NCBI GenBank assembly: GCA_020425125.1
Contig: JAGQRV010000009.1
Span: 45,155-109,154, forward strand
Reading direction: 5' to 3'
DNA from: Paracoccaceae bacterium
Lineage (GTDB): Bacteria; Pseudomonadota; Alphaproteobacteria; Rhodobacterales; Rhodobacteraceae
DNA: 64,000 nucleotides
The notes under the pieces are model-generated. The model did not search any database. It was not told where the DNA came from and worked only from the letters and a program-made list of their open reading frames with translations. Position numbers and translations under genes: made by a program. This document shows positions 44,623 through 54,072 of this stretch, in pieces. Positions within the stretch are counted from its first letter, which is position 1. Every line of letters begins with the position of its first letter.

Positions 44623-45746
44623 ACGCGCAATCCTCGAATTTCGCCCAGACCATGACGGCAAGCGCCGAACAGGTCAAAGCGCCGCCGCGCCGCAAGCGGT
44701 GGCGTCGGATACTCCTGATGCTGGCGCTGCCGCTCGCGCTGGCGCTGGGAGGCGGCTATGTCTGGCTGACGGCCGGGCGGTATGAATCCACCGAGAACGC
44801 GAATCTTCAGCTTGCCCGCGTCGCAATCAGCGCCGAGGTCGGCGGCCGCATCGTCAACGTGGACATCAAGGACAGCGAGCCGGTAAAGGGCGGGGCGGCG
44901 ATGTTCCGTGTCGACCCTGAGCCCTACAGGATTGCCCTGGAGCAGGCGGATGCCACATTGTCGGCAGCGCGGCTCAATGTCGAACAGCTGAAGGCCGCCT
45001 ATGGCTCTGCGATTGCCAAGGCAAAGGTGGCGGCGGACGATGTTGCCTATTACCAGACCGATTACGACCGGCAGAAGGCGCTGAACACGAAAGGATTCGT
45101 GGCGGCTTCGGTCCTGGACGATGCCGCGCGTGCGTTGCACAACGCCGAGGAAAGCAAGATCGCCGCCGACCAGGCGGTGCAAAGCGCCAAGGCGGCCCTT
45201 GCCGGCAATCCCGAGGCTCCGGTCGACGCGCACCCGATGGTGCAGGAGGCTCAGGCCACGCGTGACCGGGCGGCCTATGACCTCGACCGGACGGTGGTGA
45301 CCGCGCCCGCGGACGGGATCGTGGCGGAAGCGGGGTCGTTCCGGACCGGGCAATACGTCACCGCCGGAAGCCCGCTTTTCGTCCTCGTCGAGACCGGCGA
45401 GACCTGGATCGAGGCCAATTTCAAGGAAACCCAGCTCACCCATATGGCGGCGGGGCAGTCCGCCAAGGTGGAGTTCGACACGTATCCGGGCCGCGATTTC
45501 GATGCCACCGTCCAGGCGATCGGCGCCGGAACGGGCGCGGAGTTTTCGGTCCTGCCGGCGCAGAATGCGACGGGCAACTGGGTGAAGGTCACGCAGCGCG
45601 TTCCGGTTCGCCTGACGCTGGACGAGAGCGAAACCGCCGGCATCAACGTGACCGGGATGAGCGCCAAAGTCACCGTGGATACCGGGGCCCGCTCGAAGCT
45701 TCCGGCCTTCATAGCCAACGCCGCCACGGCCCTGGCGGGGAACTGA
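44619..45746 (+). CDS. emrA: EmrA-like membrane fusion protein
   Basis: Periplasmic adaptor of 375 residues with one N-terminal membrane anchor (RILLMLALPLALALGGGYVWL) after a basic PPRRKRWRR segment. It has the lipoyl halves VAISAEVGGRIVNVDIKDSEPVKGGAAMFRVDP and RTVVTAPADGIVAEAGSFRTGQYV, a helical hairpin (about 95-195), and ETWIEANFKETQLTHMAAGQSAKVEFDTYPG, the signature of EmrA. Start ATG 44619 overlaps the marR stop. It bridges EmrB to an outer-membrane factor, perhaps the NodT-type protein encoded 2 kb upstream. Confidence 0.93.
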   Translation: MNAQSSNFAQTMTASAEQVKAPPRRKRWRRILLMLALPLALALGGGYVWLTAGRYESTENANLQLARVAISAEVGGRIVNVDIKDSEPVKGGAAMFRVDPEPYRIALEQADATLSAARLNVEQLKAAYGSAIAKAKVAADDVAYYQTDYDRQKALNTKGFVAASVLDDAARALHNAEESKIAADQAVQSAKAALAGNPEAPVDAHPMVQEAQATRDRAAYDLDRTVVTAPADGIVAEAGSFRTGQYVTAGSPLFVLVETGETWIEANFKETQLTHMAAGQSAKVEFDTYPGRDFDATVQAIGAGTGAEFSVLPAQNATGNWVKVTQRVPVRLTLDESETAGINVTGMSAKVTVDTGARSKLPAFIANAATALAGN

Positions 45747-45757
45747 CGGAGCCTGCC

Positions 45758-47299
45758 ATGGCCCAGGCCATTGCCCAGACATCAGGCGATGCGGCGGAGC
45801 CCAGCCGCGCGCTCGTCACGGCGTCGCTGATGCTCGCGACGATCATGCAGGTGCTCGACACCACGATTGCCAACGTGGCGCTGCCGTCGATGACGGGCGA
45901 CCTCGGGGCGTCGACCGATACGATCACGTGGGTGCTGACCTCCTATATCGTTGCCGCGGCGATCGCGACGCCGCTGACCGGATGGATGTCCGACCGGTTC
46001 GGGCGCAAGCAGATCTTCCTGACGGCCACGGCAGGGTTCGTGGCGATGTCCATGGCCTGCGGACTGGCGTGGAACCTCAATTCGATGGTGCTGTTCCGGC
46101 TGCTCCAGGGGGTGTTCGGTGCCGCCATCGTGCCGCTTTCGCAGACTTTCCTGCTCGATGCCTATCCGCAGGAGAAGCACGGGCAGGCAATGGCGATGTG
46201 GGGCGCGGGCATCATGGTCGGCCCGATCATCGGCCCGACGCTGGGCGGCTGGCTCACCGAAAGCTACAACTGGCGCTGGGTGTTTTTCATCAACCTGCCG
46301 GTCGGTCTGATCGCCTTTCTCGGTTCCAGCGTCTCGTTGCCGGCGGTCGCCAAGCGGGTCCGGCGCTTCGACTTCTTCGGCTTCGGCATGCTGGCCATCG
46401 CCATTGGCGCCCTGCAACTGATGCTGGACCGCGGCGGCGAGGTGGACTGGTTCAGCTCGCCCGAGATCTGGATCGAGCTGGGCCTGGCGGTCAGCGGTCT
46501 CTGGGTCTTCGTGATCCATATCCTGACCCACCATGACGCCTTCATCGACCCGCACATCTTCCGCGACCGGAATTTCGTCACCGGACTCGTGTTCATCTTC
46601 GTGGTCGGCGTGATCCTTCTGGCGACGCTGGCGCTGCTGCCGCCGATGCTGGCCGCGGTATTCAGCTATCCGACCATGACCACCGGTTTCGTCATGGCGC
46701 CGCGGGGCGTGGGCACGATGATCTCGATGCTCCTGGTGGGCCGGCTAGTGCACCGGGTCGACGCCCGCTTTCTGGTGGCGACCGGGCTGGTCCTGACCGC
46801 CCTGTCGCTTCACATGATGACCGGTTTCTCGCCGCAGATGGACTCGCATCCGATCATCGTCAGCGGGGTGGTACAGGGGCTTGGTCTGGGTCTCGTCTTC
46901 GTGCCGCTCTCGACAGTGGCCTTTGCCACGCTCGAAGCGCGGTACCGCACGGACGCCACGGCGCTCTTCAGCCTGATGCGCAACATCGGATCGTCGATCG
47001 GGATCTCGGTGGTGACCGCGATGCTCGTCAAGAACATCCAGATCAACCACATGGAGATGAGCGCGGGACTGACTCCCTTCGACAGCGCACTTCGCGCGGC
47101 GCTGCCATCCGCAGCGTCGGGGGATCCCACCGCGCTGGCGCGTCTTGACGGGTTGGTCAACCAGCAGGCTCTGATGGTCTCCTATGTGGACGACTTCAAG
47201 CTGATGCTGCTGGTCACGCTGGCCTCTCTCGCGCTCGTCTTCCTCCTGCGGGCTCCGAGGAAGAAGACCGCCGAAGCTCCGATGGCGGTCGCCGACTGA
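45758..47299 (+). CDS. emrB: EmrB/QacA-type multidrug MFS transporter (DHA2 family)
   Basis: Inner-membrane drug/proton antiporter of 513 residues with 14 predicted spans. Motifs: LDTTIANVALPSMTGDLGAS (motif D1-like for DHA2), GWMSDRFGRKQIFL (motif A), RLLQGVFGAAIVPLSQ (motif B), and GAGIMVGPIIGPTLGGWLTESYNWRWVFFINLP (motif C and the following EmrB block). It begins 11 bases after emrA. It forms a tripartite exporter with EmrA. Substrates such as hydrophobic toxicants or phenolics are typical for the family but not deducible here. Confidence 0.95.
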   Translation: MAQAIAQTSGDAAEPSRALVTASLMLATIMQVLDTTIANVALPSMTGDLGASTDTITWVLTSYIVAAAIATPLTGWMSDRFGRKQIFLTATAGFVAMSMACGLAWNLNSMVLFRLLQGVFGAAIVPLSQTFLLDAYPQEKHGQAMAMWGAGIMVGPIIGPTLGGWLTESYNWRWVFFINLPVGLIAFLGSSVSLPAVAKRVRRFDFFGFGMLAIAIGALQLMLDRGGEVDWFSSPEIWIELGLAVSGLWVFVIHILTHHDAFIDPHIFRDRNFVTGLVFIFVVGVILLATLALLPPMLAAVFSYPTMTTGFVMAPRGVGTMISMLLVGRLVHRVDARFLVATGLVLTALSLHMMTGFSPQMDSHPIIVSGVVQGLGLGLVFVPLSTVAFATLEARYRTDATALFSLMRNIGSSIGISVVTAMLVKNIQINHMEMSAGLTPFDSALRAALPSAASGDPTALARLDGLVNQQALMVSYVDDFKLMLLVTLASLALVFLLRAPRKKTAEAPMAVAD

Positions 47300-47311
47300 C
47301 GGGCTGCCTCG

Positions 47312-47343
47312 GCCGGTCCGGCAGGCAGCGCCACCGGACCGGC
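47312..47343. terminator. Bidirectional hairpin between emrB and the GST gene
   Basis: A perfect 10-bp stem, GCCGGTCCGG and CCGGACCGGC with a 12-base loop, fills the 52-base gap between two convergent genes. It is 12 bases after the emrB stop and 8 bases from the GST stop on the other strand. Strong candidate for shared termination. Confidence 0.65.
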
Positions 47344-47351
47344 GACATGCA

Positions 47352-48005
47352 TCAGAATTCCACTTCCAGTTCGATGATCTCGTCGGGCTCCTGCGCGGCC
47401 GCCTCGATCCACTCCTGCATCGGCGCCCAGTTGAAGATTGTCTCCGAATAGGCCTCGTACTCCGGTTCGAGTTCGACGGCGTACGTGCGGAACCGGGTGC
47501 AGACCGGAGCGTACATGGCATCGGCCATGCTGGGTTCGCCGAAAAGAAACGGCCCGCCATAGGTGCCGAGACAATCGGCCCAGATCTCCTTGATCCGCTG
47601 GATGTCGGGCCGCGCGCCCGAGAATACCTTGAAATGCTTGTGCCGCGCCCGGAGGTTCATCGGCAGGGCAGAACGCAGGTTGTGGAAACCAGAATGCATC
47701 TCGCCCGAAACGGCCCGGCAATGCGCCCGCGCCTTGCGGTCTGCGGGCAGCAGACCCGCTTCCGGGACCACCTCGCTGAGATATTCGGCGATAGCCAAGG
47801 TGTCCCAGACCTCCACGCCGTCATGGCTCAGCCGCGGCACCCGCACCGAGGGCGAGAGCAGCAGAAGTTCCTGCCGGCTCTCGGGATCGTCGATGTCCAC
47901 CGGCTTCTCCTCGAAGTCGAGTCCCGCCATCTTGCAGAGCAACCAGCCGCGCAATGACCATGACGAATAATTTTTCGATGAAATTGTCAGCGTTGCCTTG
48001 GTCAT
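47352..48005 (-). CDS. Glutathione S-transferase family protein
   Basis: A 217-residue cytosolic GST-like protein. The thioredoxin-fold N-terminal domain has TISSKNYSSWSLRGWLLCKMAGLDFEEKPVDI, with a Ser in the catalytic position (SSWS), and VPRLSHDGVEVWDTLAIAEYL, where cis-Pro and Asp-Ser/Thr-type contacts hold glutathione. The all-helical C-terminal domain contains GPFLFGEPSMADAMYAPVCTRF, the conserved N-capping motif. ATG 48005 is chosen; a TTG seven codons upstream is less likely. It is divergent from phaZ. Substrate unknown. Confidence 0.87.
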   Translation of the reverse strand: MTKATLTISSKNYSSWSLRGWLLCKMAGLDFEEKPVDIDDPESRQELLLLSPSVRVPRLSHDGVEVWDTLAIAEYLSEVVPEAGLLPADRKARAHCRAVSGEMHSGFHNLRSALPMNLRARHKHFKVFSGARPDIQRIKEIWADCLGTYGGPFLFGEPSMADAMYAPVCTRFRTYAVELEPEYEAYSETIFNWAPMQEWIEAAAQEPDEIIELEVEF

Positions 48006-48115
48006 TCTTGCGCTCACCCGTTCCAAACATTGCTATCCATACAATTCTGTCGCACTGCAGCATTGGATGCACGCGGATTCAGTGCCGCAGCGGGTGGCGA
48101 CAGCCGGGGATGATC

Positions 48116-49327
48116 ATGCTCTACGCGTTTTATCAATATCAGGACGACTTGCTTGCCCCGTTGCGCTGGATCGCGGACCGCACCCGGCCCTCGGCGCTGC
48201 CGTTTCCGCGGCTGCCGGCGCAGGCGGTGCAGACCTGGGACGCGCTTCTTGAGATGGTCACCCGGTTCCGGCTTACCCACGAGCGGCCCGATTTCAGTAT
48301 TACCTCGGTTCGGGTCGGCAACCGCGACGTGCCGGTGACCGAAGAGACCGCCCTGGAACTGCCGTTCGGCCGGATGATCCATTTCGCCAAGGACATCGAC
48401 ACCGAGCAACCCAAGATTCTTGTGGTCGCGCCCTTGTCCGGGCATTTCGCAACCTTGCTGCGGGGCACGGTCGAGGTGCTTCTGCGCGACCACGACGTCT
48501 ATATCACCGACTGGAACAATGCGCGCGATGTGCCCGCCGATGCCGGCGAGTTCGGCGTGGAAGATTATGTCGAGTACCTGATCCGCTTCATCGAGACGAT
48601 GGGCCCGGCGGGCAATGTCCTGGCGGTCTGCCAGCCTTGCGTGCAGACGCTGATCGCCGTTGCCGTCATGTCGCAGGAAAATAACCCCGCGACACCGCGC
48701 ACGATGACGCTGATGGCCGGCCCGGTCGATACTCGCGAAAGCCCGACCGAGGTGAACAACCTGGCCAACGACAAGCCGCTCAACTGGTTCAAGGAGAACG
48801 TGATCGCGACGGTGCCCGGCAGGTACCAGGGGCAGGGGCGGCGGGTCTATCCGGGCTTCGTCCAGCTCTTTGCGTTCATGGCGATGAACATGCAGCGCCA
48901 TCAGGAGGCACATCGCAAGCTGTTCCGCCATTTGGCCGACGGCAAGGACGAAGAGGCGCAGAAGATCAAGGAATTCTACGACGAATACTTCGCGGTGCTC
49001 GATCTCACCGAGGAATTCTATCTGGAGACGATCGAGCGAATCTTCCAGAAGGCCGAATTGGCCGAAGGCACCTTTACCTATCGGGGCCGGCTGGTCGATA
49101 CCGGCGCGATCCGCAAGACGGCGCTTCTGACCGTCGAGGGCGGGCGCGACGACATCTGTTCGCTCGGGCAGACCGCGGCCGCGCACGACCTGTGCCGTTC
49201 GCTCCGCCCCCACCTGAAGCGCCATCACCTGCAGGCCAATGTGGGCCATTACGGTGTCTTCAACGGCAAGCGCTGGGAACGCGAGATCTATCCGGTTGTA
49301 CGCAACATGATCCTCGCGATGGAGTGA
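48116..49327 (+). CDS. phaZ: Intracellular polyhydroxyalkanoate depolymerase
   Basis: PHB/PHA granule depolymerase of 403 residues that mobilises stored polymer. The alpha/beta-hydrolase core has ILVVAPLSGHFATLLRGTVEVLL (oxyanion region), DVYITDWNNARDVP, and NVLAVCQPCVQTLIAV, where Cys172 takes the place of the usual Ser nucleophile, as in the Ralstonia PhaZ1 group. RQ-linked TVEGGRDDICSLGQT gives the acid and HHLQANVGHYGVFNGKRW the His. No signal peptide. ATG 48116 is preferred because GGGGA lies five bases before it; ATG 48110 has no room for a ribosome site. No phaC or phasin gene is nearby. Confidence 0.93.
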   Translation: MLYAFYQYQDDLLAPLRWIADRTRPSALPFPRLPAQAVQTWDALLEMVTRFRLTHERPDFSITSVRVGNRDVPVTEETALELPFGRMIHFAKDIDTEQPKILVVAPLSGHFATLLRGTVEVLLRDHDVYITDWNNARDVPADAGEFGVEDYVEYLIRFIETMGPAGNVLAVCQPCVQTLIAVAVMSQENNPATPRTMTLMAGPVDTRESPTEVNNLANDKPLNWFKENVIATVPGRYQGQGRRVYPGFVQLFAFMAMNMQRHQEAHRKLFRHLADGKDEEAQKIKEFYDEYFAVLDLTEEFYLETIERIFQKAELAEGTFTYRGRLVDTGAIRKTALLTVEGGRDDICSLGQTAAAHDLCRSLRPHLKRHHLQANVGHYGVFNGKRWEREIYPVVRNMILAME

Positions 49328-49390
49328 CGCCGGCCCGCCGGCATCTGCCGACCGGAAATCCTCTCAAGTCACGCGACGGCATCTGCGCTT

Positions 49391-49409
49391 TCGCCTTCCC
49401 GGAAGGCGA
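49391..49409 (+). terminator. Hairpin after phaZ
   Basis: TCGCCTT and AAGGCGA arms with a CCCGG loop lie 63 bases beyond the phaZ stop and 100 bases before dppA. It is a likely end of the phaZ transcript, though no long T-run follows. Confidence 0.45.
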
Positions 49410-49508
49410 TTGATGCTTGCCGCCCCGTCGAGAGCGCGACACTCTGGCCAAAACAAGAGCCGACGGCCGCCGACGTCCCGCGGCCCGGCCACATCCAGGG
49501 AGACCGCC

Positions 49509-51098
49509 ATGAAATCCACCAGTGCCCTCTTCTGCCTGGCCGCTGCCACCTTGCTGAGCGGCCCGGCACTGGCCAACACGCTGATCTATTGCACGGAGGG
49601 CTCGCCGGAAGGATTCGATCCGGCCCCGTATACGTCGGGGACGACCTTCGACGCGTCGTCGAAGAACGTCTACAACCGTCTGGCCGAGTTCGATCGCGGC
49701 ACCACCGACGTCGTTCCAGGTCTTGCCGAAAGCTGGGATATCTCCGACGACGGCAAGACGGTGACCTTCCACCTGCGTCCGGGCGTCAAGTTCCAGACTA
49801 CCGACTTCTTTACCCCGACCCGCGACTTCAACGCCGATGACGTGATCTTCAGCTTCGAACGTCAGCGCGACCCGGATCATCCCTACTACAACGTTTCGGG
49901 CGGAAGCTGGGAGTACTTCAACGGCATGTCGATGCCCGAACTGATCGAGTCGATCGAGAAGGTGGACGACATGACGGTGGTGTTCCACCTGACCCGTCCC
50001 GAAGCGCCTTTCATTGCGGACATGGCGATGGATTTTGCCTCCATCATGTCGGCGGAATATGCCGATCAACTCATGCAGGCGGGTACGCCGGAACTGTTGA
50101 ACCAGCAGCCTGTCGGCACCGGCCCGTTCGAATTCGTCGCCTATCAGAAGGATGCGGTCATCCGCTATCGGGCGCATGACGAGTATTTTCACGGCAAGGC
50201 GCCGATCGACAATCTCGTCTTCGCGATCACGCCCGACGCGTCCGTGCGTTACCAGAAGCTCAAGGCGGGCGAGTGCCACGTGATGCCCTATCCGAACCCC
50301 GCGGATCTCGACGCGATGGAGTCCGATCCGGCCGTCAACCTGATGCATCAGGAAGGGCTCAATGTCGGCTATCTGGGCTATAACACCCGGATGCCCCCCT
50401 TCGACAATCCGAAGGTGCGCAAGGCGCTGAACATGGCGATCAACAAGGACGCCATCATCGACGTCGTGTTCCAGGGGGCAGGGACCAAGGCGAAGAACCC
50501 GATCCCGCCGACCATGTGGTCCTACAACGACGCGGTGGTGGACGATCCCTACGATCCAGAGGCCGCGAAAAAAATGCTGGACGACGAGGGCGTCACGGAC
50601 CTCTCGATGAAGATCTGGGCGATGCCGGTGCAGCGGCCCTACAACCCGAACGCGCGCCGCATGGCCGAGATGATGCAGGCCGATTTCGCAAAGGTCGGCG
50701 TCAAGGCCGAGATCGTCTCGTATGAATGGGGCGAGTATCTGGAACGCTCGAAGGCTCTGGACCGTGATGGTGCGATCCTGATGGGCTGGACCGGAGATAA
50801 CGGCGACCCGGACAACTTCCTGGCCGTGCTCTTGGGCTGCGACGCCGTCGGCGGCGCGAACCGGGCGCAATGGTGCTATCAGCCGTTCGACGAGCTGATC
50901 CAGAAGGCGAAGGTCGTGTCCGACAAGGCCGAGCGGACCAAGCTCTATGAAGAGGCGCAGGTTGTCTTCAAGGAACAGGCGCCCTGGGCGACCATCGCCC
51001 ATTCGGTCGTGTTCGAGCCGATCAGCCCCAAGGTGCAGGACTACAAGATCGACCCTCTGGGCGGGCACATCTTCTATGGCGTGAGCCTCTCCGAATAA
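49509..51098 (+). CDS. dppA: Peptide ABC transporter substrate-binding protein (DppA-like)
   Basis: Periplasmic dipeptide/oligopeptide-binding protein of 529 residues (SBP_bac_5). Signal peptide: KSTSALFCLAAATLLSGPALANT. It has LIYCTEGSPEGFDPAPYTSGTTFDASSKNVYNRLAEF, the DppA start, GLAESWDISDDGKTVTFHLRPGVKF and RKALNMAINKDAIIDVVFQGAGTKAKNPIPPTMW, the family signature. GWTGDNGDPDNFLAVLLGCDAV with paired Cys matches E. coli-type DppA. ATG 49509 follows AGGGAG. It heads a five-gene operon; a strong hairpin separates it from dppB. Heme or delta-aminolevulinate are other known DppA ligands. Confidence 0.95.
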   Translation: MKSTSALFCLAAATLLSGPALANTLIYCTEGSPEGFDPAPYTSGTTFDASSKNVYNRLAEFDRGTTDVVPGLAESWDISDDGKTVTFHLRPGVKFQTTDFFTPTRDFNADDVIFSFERQRDPDHPYYNVSGGSWEYFNGMSMPELIESIEKVDDMTVVFHLTRPEAPFIADMAMDFASIMSAEYADQLMQAGTPELLNQQPVGTGPFEFVAYQKDAVIRYRAHDEYFHGKAPIDNLVFAITPDASVRYQKLKAGECHVMPYPNPADLDAMESDPAVNLMHQEGLNVGYLGYNTRMPPFDNPKVRKALNMAINKDAIIDVVFQGAGTKAKNPIPPTMWSYNDAVVDDPYDPEAAKKMLDDEGVTDLSMKIWAMPVQRPYNPNARRMAEMMQADFAKVGVKAEIVSYEWGEYLERSKALDRDGAILMGWTGDNGDPDNFLAVLLGCDAVGGANRAQWCYQPFDELIQKAKVVSDKAERTKLYEEAQVVFKEQAPWATIAHSVVFEPISPKVQDYKIDPLGGHIFYGVSLSE

Positions 51099-51107
51099 GG
51101 CATGATC

Positions 51108-51138
51108 GGGGATGCGGCGCGAAAGCCGCCGCGTCCCC
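51108..51138 (+). promoter_or_regulatory. Intercistronic hairpin between dppA and dppB
   Basis: A 12-bp stem with a single G-U pair (GGGGATGCGGCG and CGCCGCGTCCCC) and a 7-base loop starts 9 bases after the dppA stop codon. It should stabilise the dppA message or reduce read-through to the permease genes. Confidence 0.65.
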
Positions 51139-51163
51139 TTCCGCTCGATAAGGCAGGATCGCC

Positions 51164-52171
51164 ATGCTGTCCTTCCTCGTTCGCAGGCTTCTGACCTTCG
51201 TGCCCACCTTCTTCGGGGTCACGGTCATCGCCTTTGCGTTCATCCGGCTGCTGCCCGGCGATCCGATTGCCCTGCTTGCGGGCGAACGCGGCGTCTCGCC
51301 CGAGCGCCATGCCGAGCTTGCCAGGCAGTTCGGATTCGACCAGCCGCTCTGGCGCCAGTATCTCGACTATCTCTGGGGCATCCTGCACGGCGATCTCGGG
51401 ATTTCCTTCGTGACCAAGAAGCCGGTCCTGACCGAGTTCTTTACGCTCTTTCCCGCCACGCTGGAGCTGTCGCTGTGCGCCATCCTGCTGGCTGTCCTCG
51501 TCGGAATACCGGCCGGTGTCATTGCCGCCGTCAACCGCGGCAAGTTCTTCGACCAGGCGCTGATGACCACGGCTCTCGTCGGCTATTCCATGCCGATCTT
51601 CTGGTGGGCGCTGCTTCTGATCATCGTGTTCTCGTCGGGCCTGCACTGGACGCCGGTATCGGGACGGATTTCGCTGATGTATTTCTTCCCGACACCGACC
51701 GGGTTCATGCTGATCGACAGTCTGCTTTCGGGAGAAAAGGGGGCCTTCGCCTCGGCGGTCAGTCATCTGATCCTGCCGACCGTTGTGCTTGCCACCATTC
51801 CGCTGGCCGTCATTGCGCGGCAGACCCGGTCGGCGATGCTGGAGGTCCTGAGCGAGGATTACGTCCGCACCGCGCGCGCCAAGGGCCTTTCGCCCTTCCG
51901 GGTGAACGGGATCCATGCGCTTCGAAACGCCCTCATTCCGGTCGTGACCGTGATCGGCCTGTCGGTCGGCACCCTGCTTGCCGGGGCGATCCTGACCGAG
52001 ACGATCTTCTCCTGGCCCGGGATCGGCAAGTGGATGGTCGATTCGATCTTCCGCCGCGACTATCAGGCGGTGCAGGGCGGGCTGCTGCTGATCGCGGCGA
52101 TCGTCATGATCGTCAACCTCACCGTCGATGTGCTGTACGGGCTCATCAACCCGCGGATCCGGAAAGGGTAG
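51164..52171 (+). CDS. dppB: Peptide ABC transporter permease DppB
   Basis: Inner-membrane permease of 335 residues. FLVRRLLTFVPTFFGVTVIAFAFIRLLPGDPI is the hallmark start of DppB/OppB. Later segments include FGFDQPLWRQYLDYLWGILHGDLGISF, the EDYVRTARAKGLSPFRVNGIHALRNALIPVVTVIGL EAA-type loop, and ETIFSWPGIGKWMVDSIFRRDYQAVQGGLL. Six spans predicted. AGGCAGGA before the ATG is the ribosome site. It is followed three bases later by dppC. Confidence 0.95.
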   Translation: MLSFLVRRLLTFVPTFFGVTVIAFAFIRLLPGDPIALLAGERGVSPERHAELARQFGFDQPLWRQYLDYLWGILHGDLGISFVTKKPVLTEFFTLFPATLELSLCAILLAVLVGIPAGVIAAVNRGKFFDQALMTTALVGYSMPIFWWALLLIIVFSSGLHWTPVSGRISLMYFFPTPTGFMLIDSLLSGEKGAFASAVSHLILPTVVLATIPLAVIARQTRSAMLEVLSEDYVRTARAKGLSPFRVNGIHALRNALIPVVTVIGLSVGTLLAGAILTETIFSWPGIGKWMVDSIFRRDYQAVQGGLLLIAAIVMIVNLTVDVLYGLINPRIRKG

Positions 52172-52174
52172 GGG

Positions 52175-53080
52175 ATGACCGATCAGATCGCCGAAGTCCC
52201 GGTCACCGCCACCGCCCCGCCGGGGCCGTTGAAGGAATTCTGGTCCTCGTTCCGCGAGAACCGCGGCGCGGTCTTCGGCCTGGCGATCTTCTTGATCTTC
52301 CTGTTCGTCGCCATCTTTGCACCGCTGATCGCGCCCTACGCACCCGACCAGCAGTTTCGCGAGCACCTTCTGCAGCCGCCGGCCTGGCAGGCGGGCGGCA
52401 GTTGGGAATTCCCGCTGGGCACCGACCCCCTGGGCCGCGACATGCTTTCGCGGCTGCTCAACGGCGCGCGCTATTCGTTCTTCATCGGCGTCGTGGTCGT
52501 TGGCATCGGTGCCTTCTTCGGCATCCTGATCGGCGTGATCGCCGGCTTTGCGCCGAAATGGGCCGACACGCTGATCATGCGGATCATGGACATCGTGCTG
52601 GCCTTCCCCAGCCTGCTCCTGGCTCTGGTGCTGGTGGCGATCCTCGGGCCGTCCCTGATCAACGCGATGATCGCCATCGCAATTGTGCTCCAGCCGCATT
52701 TCGTGCGCCTGACCCGCGCCGCGGTGCTGACCGAGAAGAACCGCGACTACGTCACCGCCGCCCGCGTTGCAGGAGGCGGGCCGATCAGGATCATGTTCCG
52801 CACCGTGCTGCCGAACTGCCTGTCGCCGATCATCGTGCAGGCGGCGCTGAGTTTTTCGACCGCCGTCCTTGATGCGGCGGCGCTCGGCTTTCTCGGCATG
52901 GGGGCGCAGCCGCCGACGCCGGAATGGGGGACGATGCTGGCCGAGGCGCGGGAATTCATCCTGCGTGCGTGGTGGGTGGTGACACTGCCGGGTCTCTGCA
53001 TCCTGATCACGGTCCTGGCGATCAATCTGATGGGCGACGGGCTGCGCGACGCCCTCGATCCCAAGCTGAAGCGGGGCTGA
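52175..53080 (+). CDS. dppC: Peptide ABC transporter permease DppC
   Basis: Inner-membrane permease of 301 residues, partner of DppB. It has a long N-terminal cytoplasmic start followed by [29 protein letters not shown] and [29 protein letters not shown], the DppC/OppC landmark. The ATPase-contact loop is [33 protein letters not shown], and [23 protein letters not shown] closes the family pattern. It is separated from dppD by two bases. Confidence 0.95.
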   Translation: MTDQIAEVPVTATAPPGPLKEFWSSFRENRGAVFGLAIFLIFLFVAIFAPLIAPYAPDQQFREHLLQPPAWQAGGSWEFPLGTDPLGRDMLSRLLNGARYSFFIGVVVVGIGAFFGILIGVIAGFAPKWADTLIMRIMDIVLAFPSLLLALVLVAILGPSLINAMIAIAIVLQPHFVRLTRAAVLTEKNRDYVTAARVAGGGPIRIMFRTVLPNCLSPIIVQAALSFSTAVLDAAALGFLGMGAQPPTPEWGTMLAEAREFILRAWWVVTLPGLCILITVLAINLMGDGLRDALDPKLKRG

Positions 53081-53082
53081 TC

Positions 53083-54072
53083 ATGGCGCTTCTGGAGATC
53101 CGCAACCTGTCGGTCGACTTCGCCACGGCGGGCGGGGTGCTCCATGCGGTGGACGGCGTGGATGTGACGCTGGACGCCGGCGACCTGATGGCCATCGTGG
53201 GCGAATCGGGCTCCGGAAAGTCGGTCTCCATGCTGGCAATGATGGGACTTCTGCCCTGGACCGCGACGGTACGGGCCGATGCACTGCATTTCGACGGCAA
53301 GGACCTTCTGACGCTCTCCGCCCGCGCACGCCGCTCGATCATCGGCAAGGACATCTCGATGATCTTCCAGGAGCCGATGTCGAGCCTCAACCCGTGCTTC
53401 ACCATCGGCTTCCAGATCAAGGAAAGCCTGCGCTTCCACACGTCTCTCGACCGCCGGGCGCGGCATGCGCGCGCTGTCGAACTTCTCGAAAAGGTTGGCA
53501 TCCCGGCGCCCGAGCAGAGGTTGAAGGCGTTTCCACACCAGCTTTCGGGCGGGATGAGCCAGCGGGCGATGATCGCCATGGCCCTTGCCTGCACGCCGAA
53601 GCTCTTGATCGCCGACGAGCCGACGACGGCGCTTGACGTCACCATCCAGGCGCAGATCCTCGAGCTTCTCACCGAATTGCAGCGCACCACCGGAATGGCG
53701 CTGATCCTGATCACTCACGACATGGGCGTGGTCGCCGAGACGGTGAAGCGGGTCAGTGTCCAGTATGCGGGACAGAAGGTCGAAGAGCAGCCGGTCGAGG
53801 GGCTCTTCGCCGATCCACACCATCCCTATACCGCAGCCCTGCTTGCCGCCCTTCCCGAACGGGCGACCGACCGCCACCTGCCAACTATCCGCGGCGTGGT
53901 CCCCGGCCAGTACGACCGACCCCAGGGGTGCCTGTTCTCGCCGCGCTGCAAGTATGCCGATGCCCGCTGTCGGGCCGTCCGGCCCGTGCCTGCGGACGCG
54001 GAGATGGGAGGCGCGCTCTGCCACTATCCGCTGCTCGGCGGGGTGCCGCAGCACCGGGAGGCGTCGGCATGA
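53083..54072 (+). CDS. dppD: Peptide ABC transporter ATP-binding protein DppD
   Basis: Cytoplasmic ATPase of 329 residues. Walker [11 protein letters not shown]-loop in [19 protein letters not shown], signature [15 protein letters not shown], Walker [13 protein letters not shown] and switch His in [11 protein letters not shown]. The C-terminal oligopeptide-type extension carries cysteines ([15 protein letters not shown]), which in this family can bind an Fe-S cluster. It overlaps dppF by ATGA at 54069-54072. Pairs with DppF to power the importer. Confidence 0.95.
   Translation: MALLEIRNLSVDFATAGGVLHAVDGVDVTLDAGDLMAIVGESGSGKSVSMLAMMGLLPWTATVRADALHFDGKDLLTLSARARRSIIGKDISMIFQEPMSSLNPCFTIGFQIKESLRFHTSLDRRARHARAVELLEKVGIPAPEQRLKAFPHQLSGGMSQRAMIAMALACTPKLLIADEPTTALDVTIQAQILELLTELQRTTGMALILITHDMGVVAETVKRVSVQYAGQKVEEQPVEGLFADPHHPYTAALLAALPERATDRHLPTIRGVVPGQYDRPQGCLFSPRCKYADARCRAVRPVPADAEMGGALCHYPLLGGVPQHREASA

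Noticed and set aside
48024..48095. PhaR operator upstream of phaZ (CTGCAG-rich stretch)
   Set aside because: A single CTGCAG and scattered TGC triplets are present, but spacing does not match a site I can defend.
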